From the NCBI RefSeq assembly GCF_049674955.1, contig NZ_CP187232.1, forward strand, positions 7,254,001-7,318,000: a stretch of 64,000 nucleotides of DNA, read 5' to 3'. The stretch is from Sphaerisporangium viridialbum (GTDB lineage: Bacteria > Actinomycetota > Actinomycetes > Streptosporangiales > Streptosporangiaceae). The translations under genes were made by a program, and so were the position numbers. The notes beneath the pieces are model-generated. The model saw only the letters and a list, made by a program, of their open reading frames with translations, did no database searches and had not been told where the DNA came from. Shown here in pieces: positions 25,501-34,525 of the stretch; position 1 is the stretch's first letter; the number at the start of each line of letters is the position of its first letter.

Positions 25501-25558
25501 CCTGCGCAGGCCCCCTGGTTGCAATCACTCAGCCAAGGCGGATAATTGCAAGTTGCTG

Positions 25559-26108
25559 ATTTGTTCTTATATGTGTCAAGCGGCGGCGCGCCGCGCCGCC
25601 GTACGCCCCGCGCCGACGTCCCCGCGCCGCGCATGCGGCCTGGGGGCCGATCACGGCGCGGGCGCCGCGCGGGGCATCGCCGTAGGCGCACCCCGCCGTA
25701 CGTCAGTGCTTCGCCAACCACCGACCCGCCGCCGCCCAGGCGCTACCAGCGGCTTCAGGTGCGTTCCCCTGTGCCTGCTCGCGTCGGTCATGTTCCGCAT
25801 TCGCATCGTGCAGTGCCCAGAACGCCAGGCCCATAGCGACGAGCATGGTGAGCATCAATAGAGCGAGTCCCACCGTCAGCGACACAGGTATGAGCGCTGC
25901 TGCCGTCGCACTTGTGGCCACTGGAATGAAAAGAAGGAACGTCCGCTGGCGCATGATCCAAGTGTGCACCTTGGTGGCTCTGGCCGGAGGGTCGTAGGTG
26001 GCCGAGGTATGGGTGGGCCATCACACCACTACAGGTTGCGATCGCGCTGTGGTCGGTCGCCGTACGGGGTCGAGGGCGATCGAAGGTCCGGGCTTCGCAG
26101 CCCCGGCC
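25559..26108. repeat. GC-rich palindromic repeat element, copy B
   Basis: Starts with ATTTGTTCTTATATGTGTCA and a 9-bp stem hairpin (CGGCGGCGC / GCGCCGCCG), parallel to copy A at 19205. The tail CGTACGGGGTCGAGGGCGAT (from 26061) and the hairpin GGTCCGGGCT-TCGC-AGCCCCGGCC (26085-26108) match copy A's end. A small membrane-protein gene lies between head and tail in this copy. Confidence 0.55.
25703..25954 (-). CDS. small two-helix membrane protein
   Basis: 83 residues from the ATG at 25954 (a GTG at 25969 is in frame). Two hydrophobic segments, FLLFIPVATSATAAALIPVSL and GLALLMLTMLVAMGLAFWAL, are followed by a charged tail (NAEHDRREQAQ). It lies inside repeat copy B. Function unknown. Confidence 0.5.
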   Translation of the reverse strand: MRQRTFLLFIPVATSATAAALIPVSLTVGLALLMLTMLVAMGLAFWALHDANAEHDRREQAQGNAPEAAGSAWAAAGRWLAKH

Positions 26109-26209
26109 CACTGGGCTTCGTGGCCGGCCGCGTGAAGGTGCCCAAGGTGCCCAGGCTTGGGAAGATGCGGAAGGAGGCGCGCGGATCGTCTGGCCTGGAG
26201 GATGTTGAC

Positions 26210-26413
26210 ATGAGCGATCTCTGGGGGGTCATTGATGATCACATCTTCAACGAACGCATCCTCCCAGCCATGATGATCACGCGGGAGCAGTTCGGAGGTT
26301 CGATTCACGAAGCTATCGACAGGTTCGCCGAGCGTTACGAGTATCTCCGAGAGGCGCGCCCCGATGACTTCACGAAGCCTCGTGAGGACTATGGGCGAGA
26401 CTTCTATTCCTAG
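26210..26413 (+). CDS. small hypothetical protein
   Basis: 67 residues from the ATG at 26210, preceded by GGAGGATG. Acidic, helical and soluble: MSDLWGVIDDHIFNERILP and FGGSIHEAIDRFAERYEYL. The frame is open further upstream, but that part is shadow of the repeat. Not recognised. Confidence 0.5.
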   Translation: MSDLWGVIDDHIFNERILPAMMITREQFGGSIHEAIDRFAERYEYLREARPDDFTKPREDYGRDFYS

Positions 26414-27068
26414 GTGAGCGTGCCAGCAGGTTGATGGGCCGCCCCGATGCTCGCCAGTACATCAACCGCTACATCAACCCGGGCTCACACCAGCCCACGC
26501 ACACACATGTCAGCGATCGCCTGGAGTGCAGATCAGGCCGTGGGAGCGAGGTCGCCGATCACGATGCCTACTCCTGAAAAGCGGAAGGTCGAGGCACCGT
26601 GCCCGTTGCGTGCCCGATGTGGCGGTGATCAAGGGGGAATCACGGGGAGCTATGGGCAGGGCTGCATGGCCTCTGACCAGCAGTGGAGCAGGTCAGGCGA
26701 TCACGAGCCGAAATCTTCCAAACTGGTGATGCGACATGCGAGCAACTCCTCAGTAACCTCGACGGGTGATCGATCACGGCATCGACTTTCCTCAATACCG
26801 CCTGCATGTTGTCCCCGCGGTCGTCGCACTTGCGAGCCCGAGCTGGCAACGTGAGGTGTGGCTGAACCCCGGTGAGTTCGAGGATCTCGACTATGCGCTT
26901 CAGGGCCGCGATGGTCGAGGCAGCCTGGGTCACCGCCCCACCCGGTCCAGCATCGGCACCCGGCTGCGCCGCCTGGGCCGCGGCTTCGGCAAACAGCACG
27001 CTAAGAAGGGCGCGGTCGCCGTCGCCGACACCCTGCTCCCACCCTGCTTTGTCATCGCTTAGGCGGTC
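26414..27068. other. gene-poor stretch with degenerate sequence
   Basis: About 650 bases. Open frames exist on both strands (minus 26640-27197, plus 26766-27062), but none has a recognisable domain or convincing ribosome-binding site. It may be decayed mobile-element sequence. Confidence 0.4.
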
Positions 27069-27236
27069 ATGGCTAGCAATACCGACTACCGAGAAGACGG
27101 CAACGACTTCTACGCCCGCCGCAGCGTCCGCCACGCCCAGCACCTGGCCGCCCGTCATCAAAAGACCCTGGAACGCCATTACCAATCCTCCTCGCAATTA
27201 GGGATCGGGCGTGCGGCGTGGCTTAGGGCTGGCTGA
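27069..27236 (+). CDS. short ORF, possibly a transposase tail
   Basis: 55 codons: MASNTDYREDGNDFYARR then HAQHLAARHQKTLERHYQ. The D/E-G-x-D-[FY]-[FY]-x-RR pattern recalls the C-terminal tails of some actinobacterial transposases, but the match is weak. It overlaps the 3' end of the IS-disrupted gene by 14 bp. Confidence 0.3.
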   Translation: MASNTDYREDGNDFYARRSVRHAQHLAARHQKTLERHYQSSSQLGIGRAAWLRAG

Positions 27237-27485
27237 AGGCTTTCGCTTGCTTGATGGACGGGCCCACCCTCTGCGCCAAGATGATCACTGCGTCATCCAC
27301 TCCGGCGGTTCCAGTTGAGGTCGCCTTGCGCCACGTCTCCGCGACCTCCGAAGGGTTCTGCTGATAGAGGTTGCGGAGGAGCATTATTGCCACGCGGACG
27401 ATATCGGGGAAATCCCGCTCTACAGCGATCTGGAGGCCTTCCACAATTAATGCAAGGCCCTCCTCAAGTTGTTCTGATTCACTTA
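27223..27485 (-). pseudogene. 3' part of a gene split by the IS630 element
   Basis: Encodes SESEQLEEGLALIVEGLQ, then DFPDIVRVAIMLLRNLYQQN and a C-terminus ending KAFSQP. It has no start codon of its own and begins at the left end of the insertion sequence. Joining it to the fragment beyond 28431, with one TA target copy removed, restores an unbroken frame reading VVNGQLL-SESEQLEEG. Acidic helical protein of unknown function. Confidence 0.75.
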
Positions 27486-28431
27486 GAGAGGCTTAATGGC
27501 TGGGGTTAGGGTGGGTGGAAGTCCAGGCCGGTCTTGGCGGTGAAGCCGGTGATGAGGGCGGGGCGGTACTGCATGCGTTTGAGCCGGTTCTTCACCGCCG
27601 CGATCAGCTGGTCCACGGTGCGCATGGCCAGGTTGGCCAGGCTCTTCTTCATGTGCGCCCACACGCCCTCGACCGGGTTCAGCTCCGGAGCGTAGGCGGG
27701 CAGATAGAAGACCGTCAGCCACGGCCGTGCCTGGATCAGAGCTCGCATCGCGGCCGAGGTGTGGGTGTTGAGGTTGTCCCACACCACTACCACCGGCCCG
27801 CCGAGCTGCTGGTGAGCGGCATCGAACAACGCCGCGTAATCGGCCCCGGAGAAACCCCTGCGTTCGGCTTTACGGCCACGGTGCTGCCGCATCCGGTAGA
27901 TCAGCCGCGGCCGGTGACCCGGCCGGGTGGCGATCAGCCCGGCGACCGACACCCTGCCGGTGCCCTTGACCGGTAACGACACGATCGGGGTGCGTCCCTT
28001 GCGGCCCCAGGTGCGGCCCTTGGGGGACCTCAGGTTCTGCCCGGCCTCGTCTTCGAAGCAGAGCCATGCCCCTTGCTGCGCCGCCAGCCTTTTATGATCG
28101 GCCACTGCTCGTCCTTCCAGCCGGCGATGGCCTGCACATCGCGTTCGGCGGCGCGCCGGGAGGGGGCCTGCGTCCGCCGTTCTCCAGCGCCCGCCGCCAC
28201 CGGCCGGCCGACATCAGCGAAACCCGGAACTCGGCCGCAACCTGCGCGTCAGTGGCACCCTCGGCGAACCGGTCCGCCGCCCGCATCCGCACCTGCTCCC
28301 GGCGTAATCGCTGCTCGGCGGTCAACCCACCACCATCGGGATACCTCATGACCCGGGCGTGACACCTCAACAACCGGCTGCCAGCTCACCCACAGGTGAG
28401 GACACCTAACCCTCACCTTTGAAGCTCTCTA
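27484..28431 (-). mobile_element. IS630-family insertion sequence, decayed
   Basis: About 948 bp bounded by TA dinucleotides, with related terminal inverted repeats: TTAGAGAGGCTTAATGG... on the left, and on the right the reverse complement CTAGAGAGCTTCAAAGG.... Both continue into GGGTTAGG. Duplicated TA at the target is the hallmark of IS630/Tc1-mariner elements. The transposase inside is deleted and frameshifted, so the copy should be immobile unless helped in trans. Confidence 0.8.
27506..28349 (-). pseudogene. IS630 transposase, internal deletion and frameshifts
   Basis: The N-terminal HTH part (MRYPDGGGLTAEQRLRREQV ... AEFRVSLMSAGRWRRALENGG) is in one frame to about 28170. A short middle stretch (AIAGWKDEQWPIIK) is in a second frame. 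The catalytic part is in a third, ending at 27506, with DDE residues in CFEDEAGQN, VVVVWDNLNTH and APELNPVEGVWAHMKK. Roughly 100 residues expected between the HTH and the catalytic core are absent. Confidence 0.85.
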
Positions 28432-28756
28432 GCAACTGGCCATTGACAACGCAGCTGGTGGCCAAGTCCACCGAGTGGACCTCAGGGTTGGCACGAGCAA
28501 GCGTGCGCCTGACGTCCTTCGAACGCCGCCTGCCGGTGACCGGGCTCGCGCTCGACGTGCGGCGGGAGTCTGTCTCCCCTTGCGACAAGCGGCGTAACCA
28601 GTTGCCGCGGTGCCCATCACCGTGGCCGCGACCGTCGACGGCCCACACCGGTGTCGAGATGAACCGTCGATTCGACATGCTCGAATGCCCGGTGAGGAAT
28701 CCGTCGATCAGCCAGTAAAGTCCACGAATCGAAACCCTTGACAAAGTGTCTCGCAT
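28431..28756 (-). pseudogene. 5' part of the IS630-split gene
   Basis: The segment just outside the right IS end encodes RSKDVRRTLARANPEVHSVDL and ATSCVVNGQLL, then breaks at the TA target. The true start is unclear: the frame is open to 28756, but residues upstream of about 28530 look low-complexity. See the entry at 27223-27485 for the other half. Confidence 0.6.
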
Positions 28757-28793
28757 TTATCAAGGCTGTGATCAGGTACCAAATCGAAGAGGA

Positions 28794-28808
28794 TTCGAGT
28801 TATTCGAA
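28794..28808. promoter_or_regulatory. inverted repeat TTCGA-N5-TCGAA, candidate IclR operator
   Basis: Perfect 5-bp arms (6 bp counting the outer A/T pair) around GTTAT, touching the ATG of the IclR-type reading frame. The same architecture recurs at 32084-32098. Confidence 0.5.
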
Positions 28809-29989
28809 TGGTGACGACAGAAATGCCGACGACGAGAAAGTCGTCGAGTACGACCAAGGCGTTCGAGCTGCTGGAGACGGTGGCGTCCGCCGGCACAGCG
28901 GGTGCGAGCCTGTACGATCTGGCAGCCGCGTCCCATGTCGCGGTCAGCACGGCCCACCGCTACGCCGCATCCCTGCTTGAGCTCGGCGTCCTGGAGAAGG
29001 ACGGCGGCGGCCGGTACCGGCTCGTCGACATCACGATGACCAAGAAGGACACGATCGACCACCCCGACCGGCCCAGCCGATTCGCGTACGGGGCCACGCA
29101 GATCGAAGCCGAGGTCCCTTACACGGTGTTCAAGGACAGCCCGTCTGTGGACATGTCCGTGGCGCTGCACAACCCGACGGACACGGCGAAGAGCTACGAG
29201 TACTGGACCTGTACCACGCTTGCACCGGGCGAGGAGTCGACCTGGGGTTCGCCGACGATGGACATCGTCACGAACGTCGACACCATCCGGTACGACTCGG
29301 CCTACCGCTGGATGGCCGACGTCGAGCAGCCGGCTCACCCGCAGACGCCGACCGACCGGTATCTCGTGCTCGACAAGATCAAGAAGATGAGCGAGTGGCG
29401 TAGCGACGGCATCGCCTACGGTCAGGATCTGGCCACCACCCCGCAGAACAACTTCTGGGGCGTGGTGAACCAGGAGAACCGTGAAAGCGTCGTCCGCGTC
29501 GGGGACAACACCATCACGCCCGGCATGAAGTTCTGGGAGTGGGGACAGAACGGCTCCTTCGACACAAATATATTCCGGCGCGGGTCGTCCGAACGGCCAT
29601 ACATCGAGCTCTGGGCGGGTACGTCCGACAGGTTCTTCTCCCCGGCGGTCCTCCAGCCGCACCAGACGGGCTCGTGGACGGAGTCCTTGGCGTCGGCGCT
29701 TGGGCTCGCCGACGTCACCAACGCCACCGCCGACGGCGCCGCGCACGTCGGGCTCGCCCACGACGACGAAGGTGTGTCGGTCACGGCCAACGTGTTCACA
29801 ACCCTCATCGTCCAGGACGTGACGGCTGCCCTGGTCGACGACTCGACCGGAAGCAGCTGACGAGTGCGACTCACGGGTGACGCGTACGTCTCGCACGCAC
29901 TCTCGGCACCTGTCGAGTCCGGTGCGACCGCGACGCTCGTGCTCACCGATGGGAAGGAGTTACTGCGCGCGAGCGCGACCGACGAGTGA
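28808..29989 (+). pseudogene. chimeric IclR-HTH / DUF5107 reading frame with internal TGA
   Basis: Residues 1-72 are an IclR-type winged helix (STTKAFELLETVASAGTAG, LYDLAAASHVAVSTAHRYAA, LGVLEKDGGGRYRLVD). The frame then passes directly into a DUF5107-like sugar-mutarotase-fold region: HNPTDTAKSYEYWTCTTLAPG, RYDSAYRWMADVEQP, NNFWGVVNQENRESVVRVGD, IELWAGTSDRFF. IclR proteins normally continue with an effector-binding GAF-like domain, which is missing. At 29858-29860 a TGA ends the 350-residue frame. The same frame then continues (RVRLTGDAYVSHALSAPVES ... TDGKELLRASATDE) to 29989. Deletion-fusion plus a nonsense mutation is the simplest reading. Confidence 0.65.
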
Positions 29990-30097
29990 ACCGAAGCAGC
30001 GCACATCGGCACCCGTGACGGGGGCCGCGCCTCACGCGCGGCCCCGAGGCCCGGAGCGGCACGAACGGATGCCTTGCTCAACGGAGAAGGAAGCGCA

Positions 30098-31975
30098 ATG
30101 AGAGCAACAACTCGTAATCGCGGACGTCGCTCGGCCGTGGCGGCCCTGAGCGTGGTCACCCTGGGGGCATCTCTGGTCCTCGCCACGACGCAGGCCGCCG
30201 CGGACGGGCCCAGCGCCTCGATCATCTTGGGCGAGGTCAACGAGGAGAACGGTCTCCGCCAGATCGAGCAGGGCGACGGCACGACCGCACCCGTGACGGT
30301 CGGCGGGCTGAGCGCACGCGCGACCGTGCAGACCTCGGCACCGGCGGAACACATGTATTTCCAGGTCGACGACGCGATCGCCTTCGATGGCGCGTTCGTC
30401 GCGTGCCTGCAGGTCGAGTACTTCGACGAGGGCGGGGCCACATTCCGCGTCCAGTACGACTCGACCAGCAGCGCGTACGGCTCGACGGGTTCGGTGAACC
30501 GCACCGGGTCGAACACGTGGAAGACGGCGGGCTTCGAGCTGATGGACGCCCGGTTCGCCAACCGCGAGAACGGCGGCGCCGACTTCCGCGTCGAGGCGGG
30601 CACGGCTGGGGTGACCTTGCACAACGTGAAGTTGACGATCATCCAGAACGACGACGGCGTGACCCCGCCGTGCGAGGCCGCCTCGCCCGAGCCGGAACCC
30701 GTCACCCCGGACTGGCAGCTCAAGTATGTCGAGCAGTTCGGCAAGCCGATCCGCACTGAGGCCAGCCCGTGGGTGCTCGACAACTACAGCGAGCCGGTCG
30801 ACGACTTCAACGACGACAACGGCGACCTCTACCGCCTTCAGCTCGGTCCCAAGTTCGACGCGGCGATGGCGACCATGCGGACCTACCGGCAGGAGACCAA
30901 GTTCGGCCGGGACGGCTGGCTCACGGCGTCCCTCTCCGCACGCGAGAGCGGCGGGCGGGTCGACGACAGCTACACCGACCCTGCCAAACGTCCGTCGATC
31001 ACGACAGAGTCGCTGAAGAACGCGGGCTCCGTCGCCAAGATCACCGTGCCCAACTACACAGGTGGCGCGATCATCCGCAACACCGAGCCGCTGCCGAAGT
31101 ACTACCGCATCGAGTACGACCTCAAGACGCTCGACTTTGGCGGCTTGCGTAACGGCTCGCTGTTCTACGACGGCAAGTACAACGGGTACGCCCTCGGGGA
31201 GTGCAAGACGTTCTACCCCTGGGTCGGCGACCCGAACGACATCCAACCGGCCGACCCCTGCGCCACACACTCCGTGCGGGAGGACAGCAACGAGGCGTAC
31301 AACGCGTTCCACTACATGTCGATCCTGGACTTCCCGGCGATGCCCCGGAACCTGGCGATGTACCACTGGCACCGCAAGGTGCTAATGGACCAGTTCAGCC
31401 CGGCCCCGTCCCGGAACACGGCCGGCTACGACGTCTGCAACTCGCGGACCGGTGAGAAGTACCCCTGGAACAAGAGCAACCGCACCACGGTGAACATGCT
31501 CTACTTCACGGGTTCGCTCGGTCAGTCGCAGACGTTCGTGACGAGCTGCGACCGTCGGCCGGTTTCCGGCGTGCAGAAGTCGGCCGTGGAGCTGCAGCCC
31601 GAGCTGATGCCCAAGGAGGACTACACGTTCGCCATCGAGCGCACCGAGGCGGGTTACACGCTCGAGGTCAGCGGCAACTTCAAGAACGTCGGCAAAAAGA
31701 CCTACCGGTTCACCCGGGGCTTCATCGACGACGACGCCGGCGTGGTCGGGGCGAACGTCCCGATCTTCCACTACAACGTGGACGCCGAGGAGTACGACGG
31801 CCAGTTCAACACGTCGCACACCGCGCGGGGCGCATTTGGCTCCAAGACGTGGGACAACCAGTGGCCGGCCGGCTCGGCCTACCCCGACTACTTCGTCATC
31901 GGTGAGCCGTACACGAACGTCGGTGAGGGCCAGGCCCGCATCGACAACATCCGGCTGTACGTGCCGAAGAAGTAG
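30098..31975 (+). CDS. large secreted protein, carbohydrate-related, family unknown
   Basis: 625 residues from the ATG at 30098 (GGAGAAGGAAG upstream). A Sec signal peptide ends near TTQAAADG. Residues about 40-190 form a beta-rich module (FVACLQVEYFDEGGATFRVQY, WKTAGFELMDARF) like extracellular carbohydrate-binding or polysaccharide-lyase accessory domains. The remaining 400 residues (FRIEYDL-type strand YRIEYDLKTLDFGG, AFHYMSILDFPAMP, IERTEAGYTLEVSGNF, RIDNIRLYVPKK) resemble a concanavalin-type beta sandwich. I cannot name the enzyme. The neighbouring DUF5107-like remnant and IclR operator suggest glycan use. It is followed by a strong hairpin. Confidence 0.7.
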   Translation: MRATTRNRGRRSAVAALSVVTLGASLVLATTQAAADGPSASIILGEVNEENGLRQIEQGDGTTAPVTVGGLSARATVQTSAPAEHMYFQVDDAIAFDGAFVACLQVEYFDEGGATFRVQYDSTSSAYGSTGSVNRTGSNTWKTAGFELMDARFANRENGGADFRVEAGTAGVTLHNVKLTIIQNDDGVTPPCEAASPEPEPVTPDWQLKYVEQFGKPIRTEASPWVLDNYSEPVDDFNDDNGDLYRLQLGPKFDAAMATMRTYRQETKFGRDGWLTASLSARESGGRVDDSYTDPAKRPSITTESLKNAGSVAKITVPNYTGGAIIRNTEPLPKYYRIEYDLKTLDFGGLRNGSLFYDGKYNGYALGECKTFYPWVGDPNDIQPADPCATHSVREDSNEAYNAFHYMSILDFPAMPRNLAMYHWHRKVLMDQFSPAPSRNTAGYDVCNSRTGEKYPWNKSNRTTVNMLYFTGSLGQSQTFVTSCDRRPVSGVQKSAVELQPELMPKEDYTFAIERTEAGYTLEVSGNFKNVGKKTYRFTRGFIDDDAGVVGANVPIFHYNVDAEEYDGQFNTSHTARGAFGSKTWDNQWPAGSAYPDYFVIGEPYTNVGEGQARIDNIRLYVPKK

Positions 31976-32001
31976 GCACGGGAAGGTCGCGGTCGAACTG
32001 A

Positions 32002-32051
32002 CGCAGCCGCGCCCCTGGGACCTCAGACTGCACCCAGGGGCGCGGCCTGCG
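32002..32051 (+). terminator. strong terminator hairpin
   Basis: An arm of about 18 bp (CGCAGCCGCGCCCCTGGG) pairs with the sequence ending CGCGGCCTGCG, with a single bulge and a 13-nt loop, 27 bp after the secreted-protein stop codon. Confidence 0.75.
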
Positions 32052-32083
32052 CTCCGAATTCACGCGATCCTTCATTTCGAGTC

Positions 32084-32098
32084 TTCGATTAGTTCGAA
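32084..32098. promoter_or_regulatory. second inverted repeat TTCGA-N5-TCGAA
   Basis: Same arm sequence and spacing as 28794-28808, here downstream of the terminator and with no intact gene next to it. It probably served a gene since deleted. Confidence 0.45.
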
Positions 32099-32127
32099 TC
32101 ATCGTCAACCAAAGTTGCGTTGACAGT

Positions 32128-32307
32128 CTGGCCAAAGAGCGGCCCCCTGTCCAGGAAGCCGTCACCCTCTACCAGGAGCTGGCGCGATCTGAGCCCGAGC
32201 TGTATAGCGCAACGTACGAAAGGCTGACGGGGAAACTGATCGGCATGGCGATGGAGGCCAAGAAGGAGACCTCAACACAGTGTTGGGCCTGTTCCGCGAG
32301 CGCATGA
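32128..32307 (+). pseudogene. C-terminal remnant of a TPR protein
   Basis: The frame reads LAKERPPVQEAVTLYQELAR, EPELYSATYERLTGKLIGMA. This matches the last tetratricopeptide repeats of actinobacterial NB-ARC/TPR proteins. No start codon and no preceding domain. From 32308 to 32550 I see nothing coding. Confidence 0.45.
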
Positions 32308-32580
32308 GGGCAGCTGGCCCTACGCCACATGGCGCGCTTCCACTACTCATGCAATGGCGCCCTGCGGCAAATGGTCAGGCCGATGACGGCGAACGCGATC
32401 TCGTGTCTCGGATCGTGACCATCTCGGACATCGTCATAGCAATTGAGATTGCAGCTACGGCGATTACCGCATCGTTCTTGCCTCCGCCGGTGCTGCCGCC
32501 CACTCGGCTGGGGCTGAAGATGGCGGCTGGGGGCTGCTCCGACAACGCACGGCTGGCGGTACTTCTACGGTGACGGTCCG

Positions 32581-33507
32581 GTGACCACGCTGGAAGAACG
32601 CGTGGCAGACCTACTGGGAACCGAGGCCGCCGTCTTCTTCCCCACCGGCACCATGGCCCAGCAGGTCGCGCTGCGCTATGGCGCTGACCGCAGCGGGCAC
32701 CCGACGGTCGCTCTCCACCCGCTCGGCCACCTGGAGATGAACGAACGGCATGCCTACGTCCACCTGAGCGGCCTGCGCAATACCTGGCCGACCACCGCGC
32801 CCCGCAACCCCACCGCCGACGAGATCACCGCGCTCGCCGAACCCGTGAGCACCATCGTCATCGAACTCCAGCTACGCGACGCCGGCTTCGTCCTCCCCTC
32901 CTGGAGCGAACTCGCCGCCCTATCCGTCGCAGCGCGCGCCATCGGTGCACGCGTACATTTCGACGGCGCCCGAATCTGGGAATCCACCCCATACCTGGCG
33001 CACACCCTCAGCGAGATCGCCGACCTCGCCGACAGCACCTACGTCTCGTTCTACAAGACGATCGGCGGCATCAGCGGTGCGGCGCTCGCGGGCACCACGC
33101 AGCTCGCCTCCTACGCCCGCATCTGGCGGCACCGCTACGGCGGCGAGGTGTTCCAGCAGTGGCCGGCCGCCCTGACCGCACTCGCCGGTCTCAACAGGGA
33201 GCTGCCGCGCATCCCCGATTACGTGCGGCACGCGAGGACAGTCGCTGCGGCACTCACCGCGCTTCCCGGGGCGCGGGTGTATCCAGAACCTCCGCATACC
33301 CATCGATTCCGTCTCTGGCTGCCCCACCCGGCGCAAGCGCTCAACGACGCGGCGCTGGCACTCGCCGAGGAGGAGAAAGTGTGGTTCGTCGCCGGCTGGC
33401 AGGAAGCAGACGTACCGGGCATGGCGATGACCGAGATCACCGTCGCCACGCCCGCTCTCGAGTGGACCACCGAGGACATCACCGATATGGGCGGACGAGG
33501 ACCTTGA
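32581..33507 (+). CDS. threonine aldolase/beta-eliminating lyase, truncated
   Basis: 308 residues of a PLP fold-type I enzyme related to low-specificity threonine aldolase. Seen: LLGTEAAVFFPTGTMAQQVAL, ARVHFDGARIWEST (PLP-binding Asp) and STYVSFYKTIGGISGAAL with the Schiff-base Lys. Homologues start about 50 residues earlier; the frame upstream (WRYFYGDGPVTTLEERV) is homologous but runs into a TGA with no start. The C-terminus ends abruptly (TTEDITDMGGRGP) inside the 3' end of the convergent dehydrogenase gene, a 29-bp overlap. Both ends look clipped, so activity is doubtful. Confidence 0.7.
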   Translation: MTTLEERVADLLGTEAAVFFPTGTMAQQVALRYGADRSGHPTVALHPLGHLEMNERHAYVHLSGLRNTWPTTAPRNPTADEITALAEPVSTIVIELQLRDAGFVLPSWSELAALSVAARAIGARVHFDGARIWESTPYLAHTLSEIADLADSTYVSFYKTIGGISGAALAGTTQLASYARIWRHRYGGEVFQQWPAALTALAGLNRELPRIPDYVRHARTVAAALTALPGARVYPEPPHTHRFRLWLPHPAQALNDAALALAEEEKVWFVAGWQEADVPGMAMTEITVATPALEWTTEDITDMGGRGP

Positions 33508-34525
33508 GGGCGGTGCGGTCGTTCATGGCCTTGTAGCCGTCCGGGACCTCCTCAAGGCCGACGGTGCGGTCGAAGACCTTGCCCGGGTCGACCGTGCCGT
33601 CCAAGACGCCGGGCAGCAGCTCCTCGATGTAGGCGCGCACCGGCGCGGGGCCGCCCGTCAGGGTGGTGTTCTTGCCGAAGAACGACCACCCGATCGGGCC
33701 CTGGTCGTACTGCGGCACACCAACGCGGCTGATGATGCCGCCGGGACGGACGATGCCGACCGACTGCTCGTAGGCGGGCATGTGCCCGACGGCCTCAAGG
33801 ACCTTGCGCGCACCCAAGCCGCCGGTGAGCTCAAGGACCTTGGCGATGCCCTCTTCGCCGCGCTCGGGAACGACGTCGGTGGCCCCGAACTCGACCCCCA
33901 GGTCGGTGCGATCCTTGTGGTGCCCCATGAGAATGATGCGCTCCGCTCCCAGCTGCTTGGCCGACAGCACGGCCAGCAGGCCGACGGCGCCGTCGCCGAT
34001 GACCGCGACGGTGTCACCCTTCGTGACGTTCGCCCGCTTGGCGGCGTGGTAGCCGGTGCCGTACACGTCCGACAAGGTCAGCAGCGACGGCAGCGACTCG
34101 GAGTCCTCGGTGATGCCGGGAACCTTGACCAGGGTGCCGTCTGCCTGCGGGACGCGCACCGCCTCGGCCTGGCCGCCGAGAGTGCCGTTGCCGTCGTTCC
34201 AGAACCCACCGTGCGCACAGGAAGTGTGCAGGCCTTCGCGGCAGAACTCGCAGGTGCCGTCCGACCAGGCGAACGGGGCGATGACGAAGTCGCCCTTCCT
34301 CACGGTGGTGACCTCGGAGCCGACCTCTTCGACGATGCCGACGAACTCGTGCCCCATCGTCGTGCCCTCCGGGGTCGCCGGCAGGCCGCGGTACGGGTGC
34401 AGGTCCGACCCGCAGACGCAGGATCGGGTGACGCGCACCACCGCGTCCGTGGACTGATGGAGGACCGCGTCCGGGATCGTCTCGATGCGAACGTCTCCGG
34501 CGCCGTACATGAACGTGGCTCGCAT
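33479..34525 (-). CDS. zinc-dependent alcohol dehydrogenase
   Basis: 348 residues from the ATG at 34525 (AGGAAAGG upstream). Medium-chain dehydrogenase/reductase. The catalytic zinc site is in CVCGSDLHPYRG and TMGHEFVGIVEEVG. Cysteines of the structural site are in CEFCREGLHTSC. The nucleotide-binding GDGAVGLLAVLSAKQLGA has the Rossmann pattern. Substrate undetermined. It is divergent from the HTH regulator at 34695, which probably controls it. Confidence 0.9.
   Translation of the reverse strand: MRATFMYGAGDVRIETIPDAVLHQSTDAVVRVTRSCVCGSDLHPYRGLPATPEGTTMGHEFVGIVEEVGSEVTTVRKGDFVIAPFAWSDGTCEFCREGLHTSCAHGGFWNDGNGTLGGQAEAVRVPQADGTLVKVPGITEDSESLPSLLTLSDVYGTGYHAAKRANVTKGDTVAVIGDGAVGLLAVLSAKQLGAERIILMGHHKDRTDLGVEFGATDVVPERGEEGIAKVLELTGGLGARKVLEAVGHMPAYEQSVGIVRPGGIISRVGVPQYDQGPIGWSFFGKNTTLTGGPAPVRAYIEELLPGVLDGTVDPGKVFDRTVGLEEVPDGYKAMNDRTALKVLVRPYR

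Noticed and set aside
26640..27197. 185-codon minus-strand ORF
   Set aside because: No domain or ribosome-binding site, and an equally open plus strand; left as undetermined sequence.
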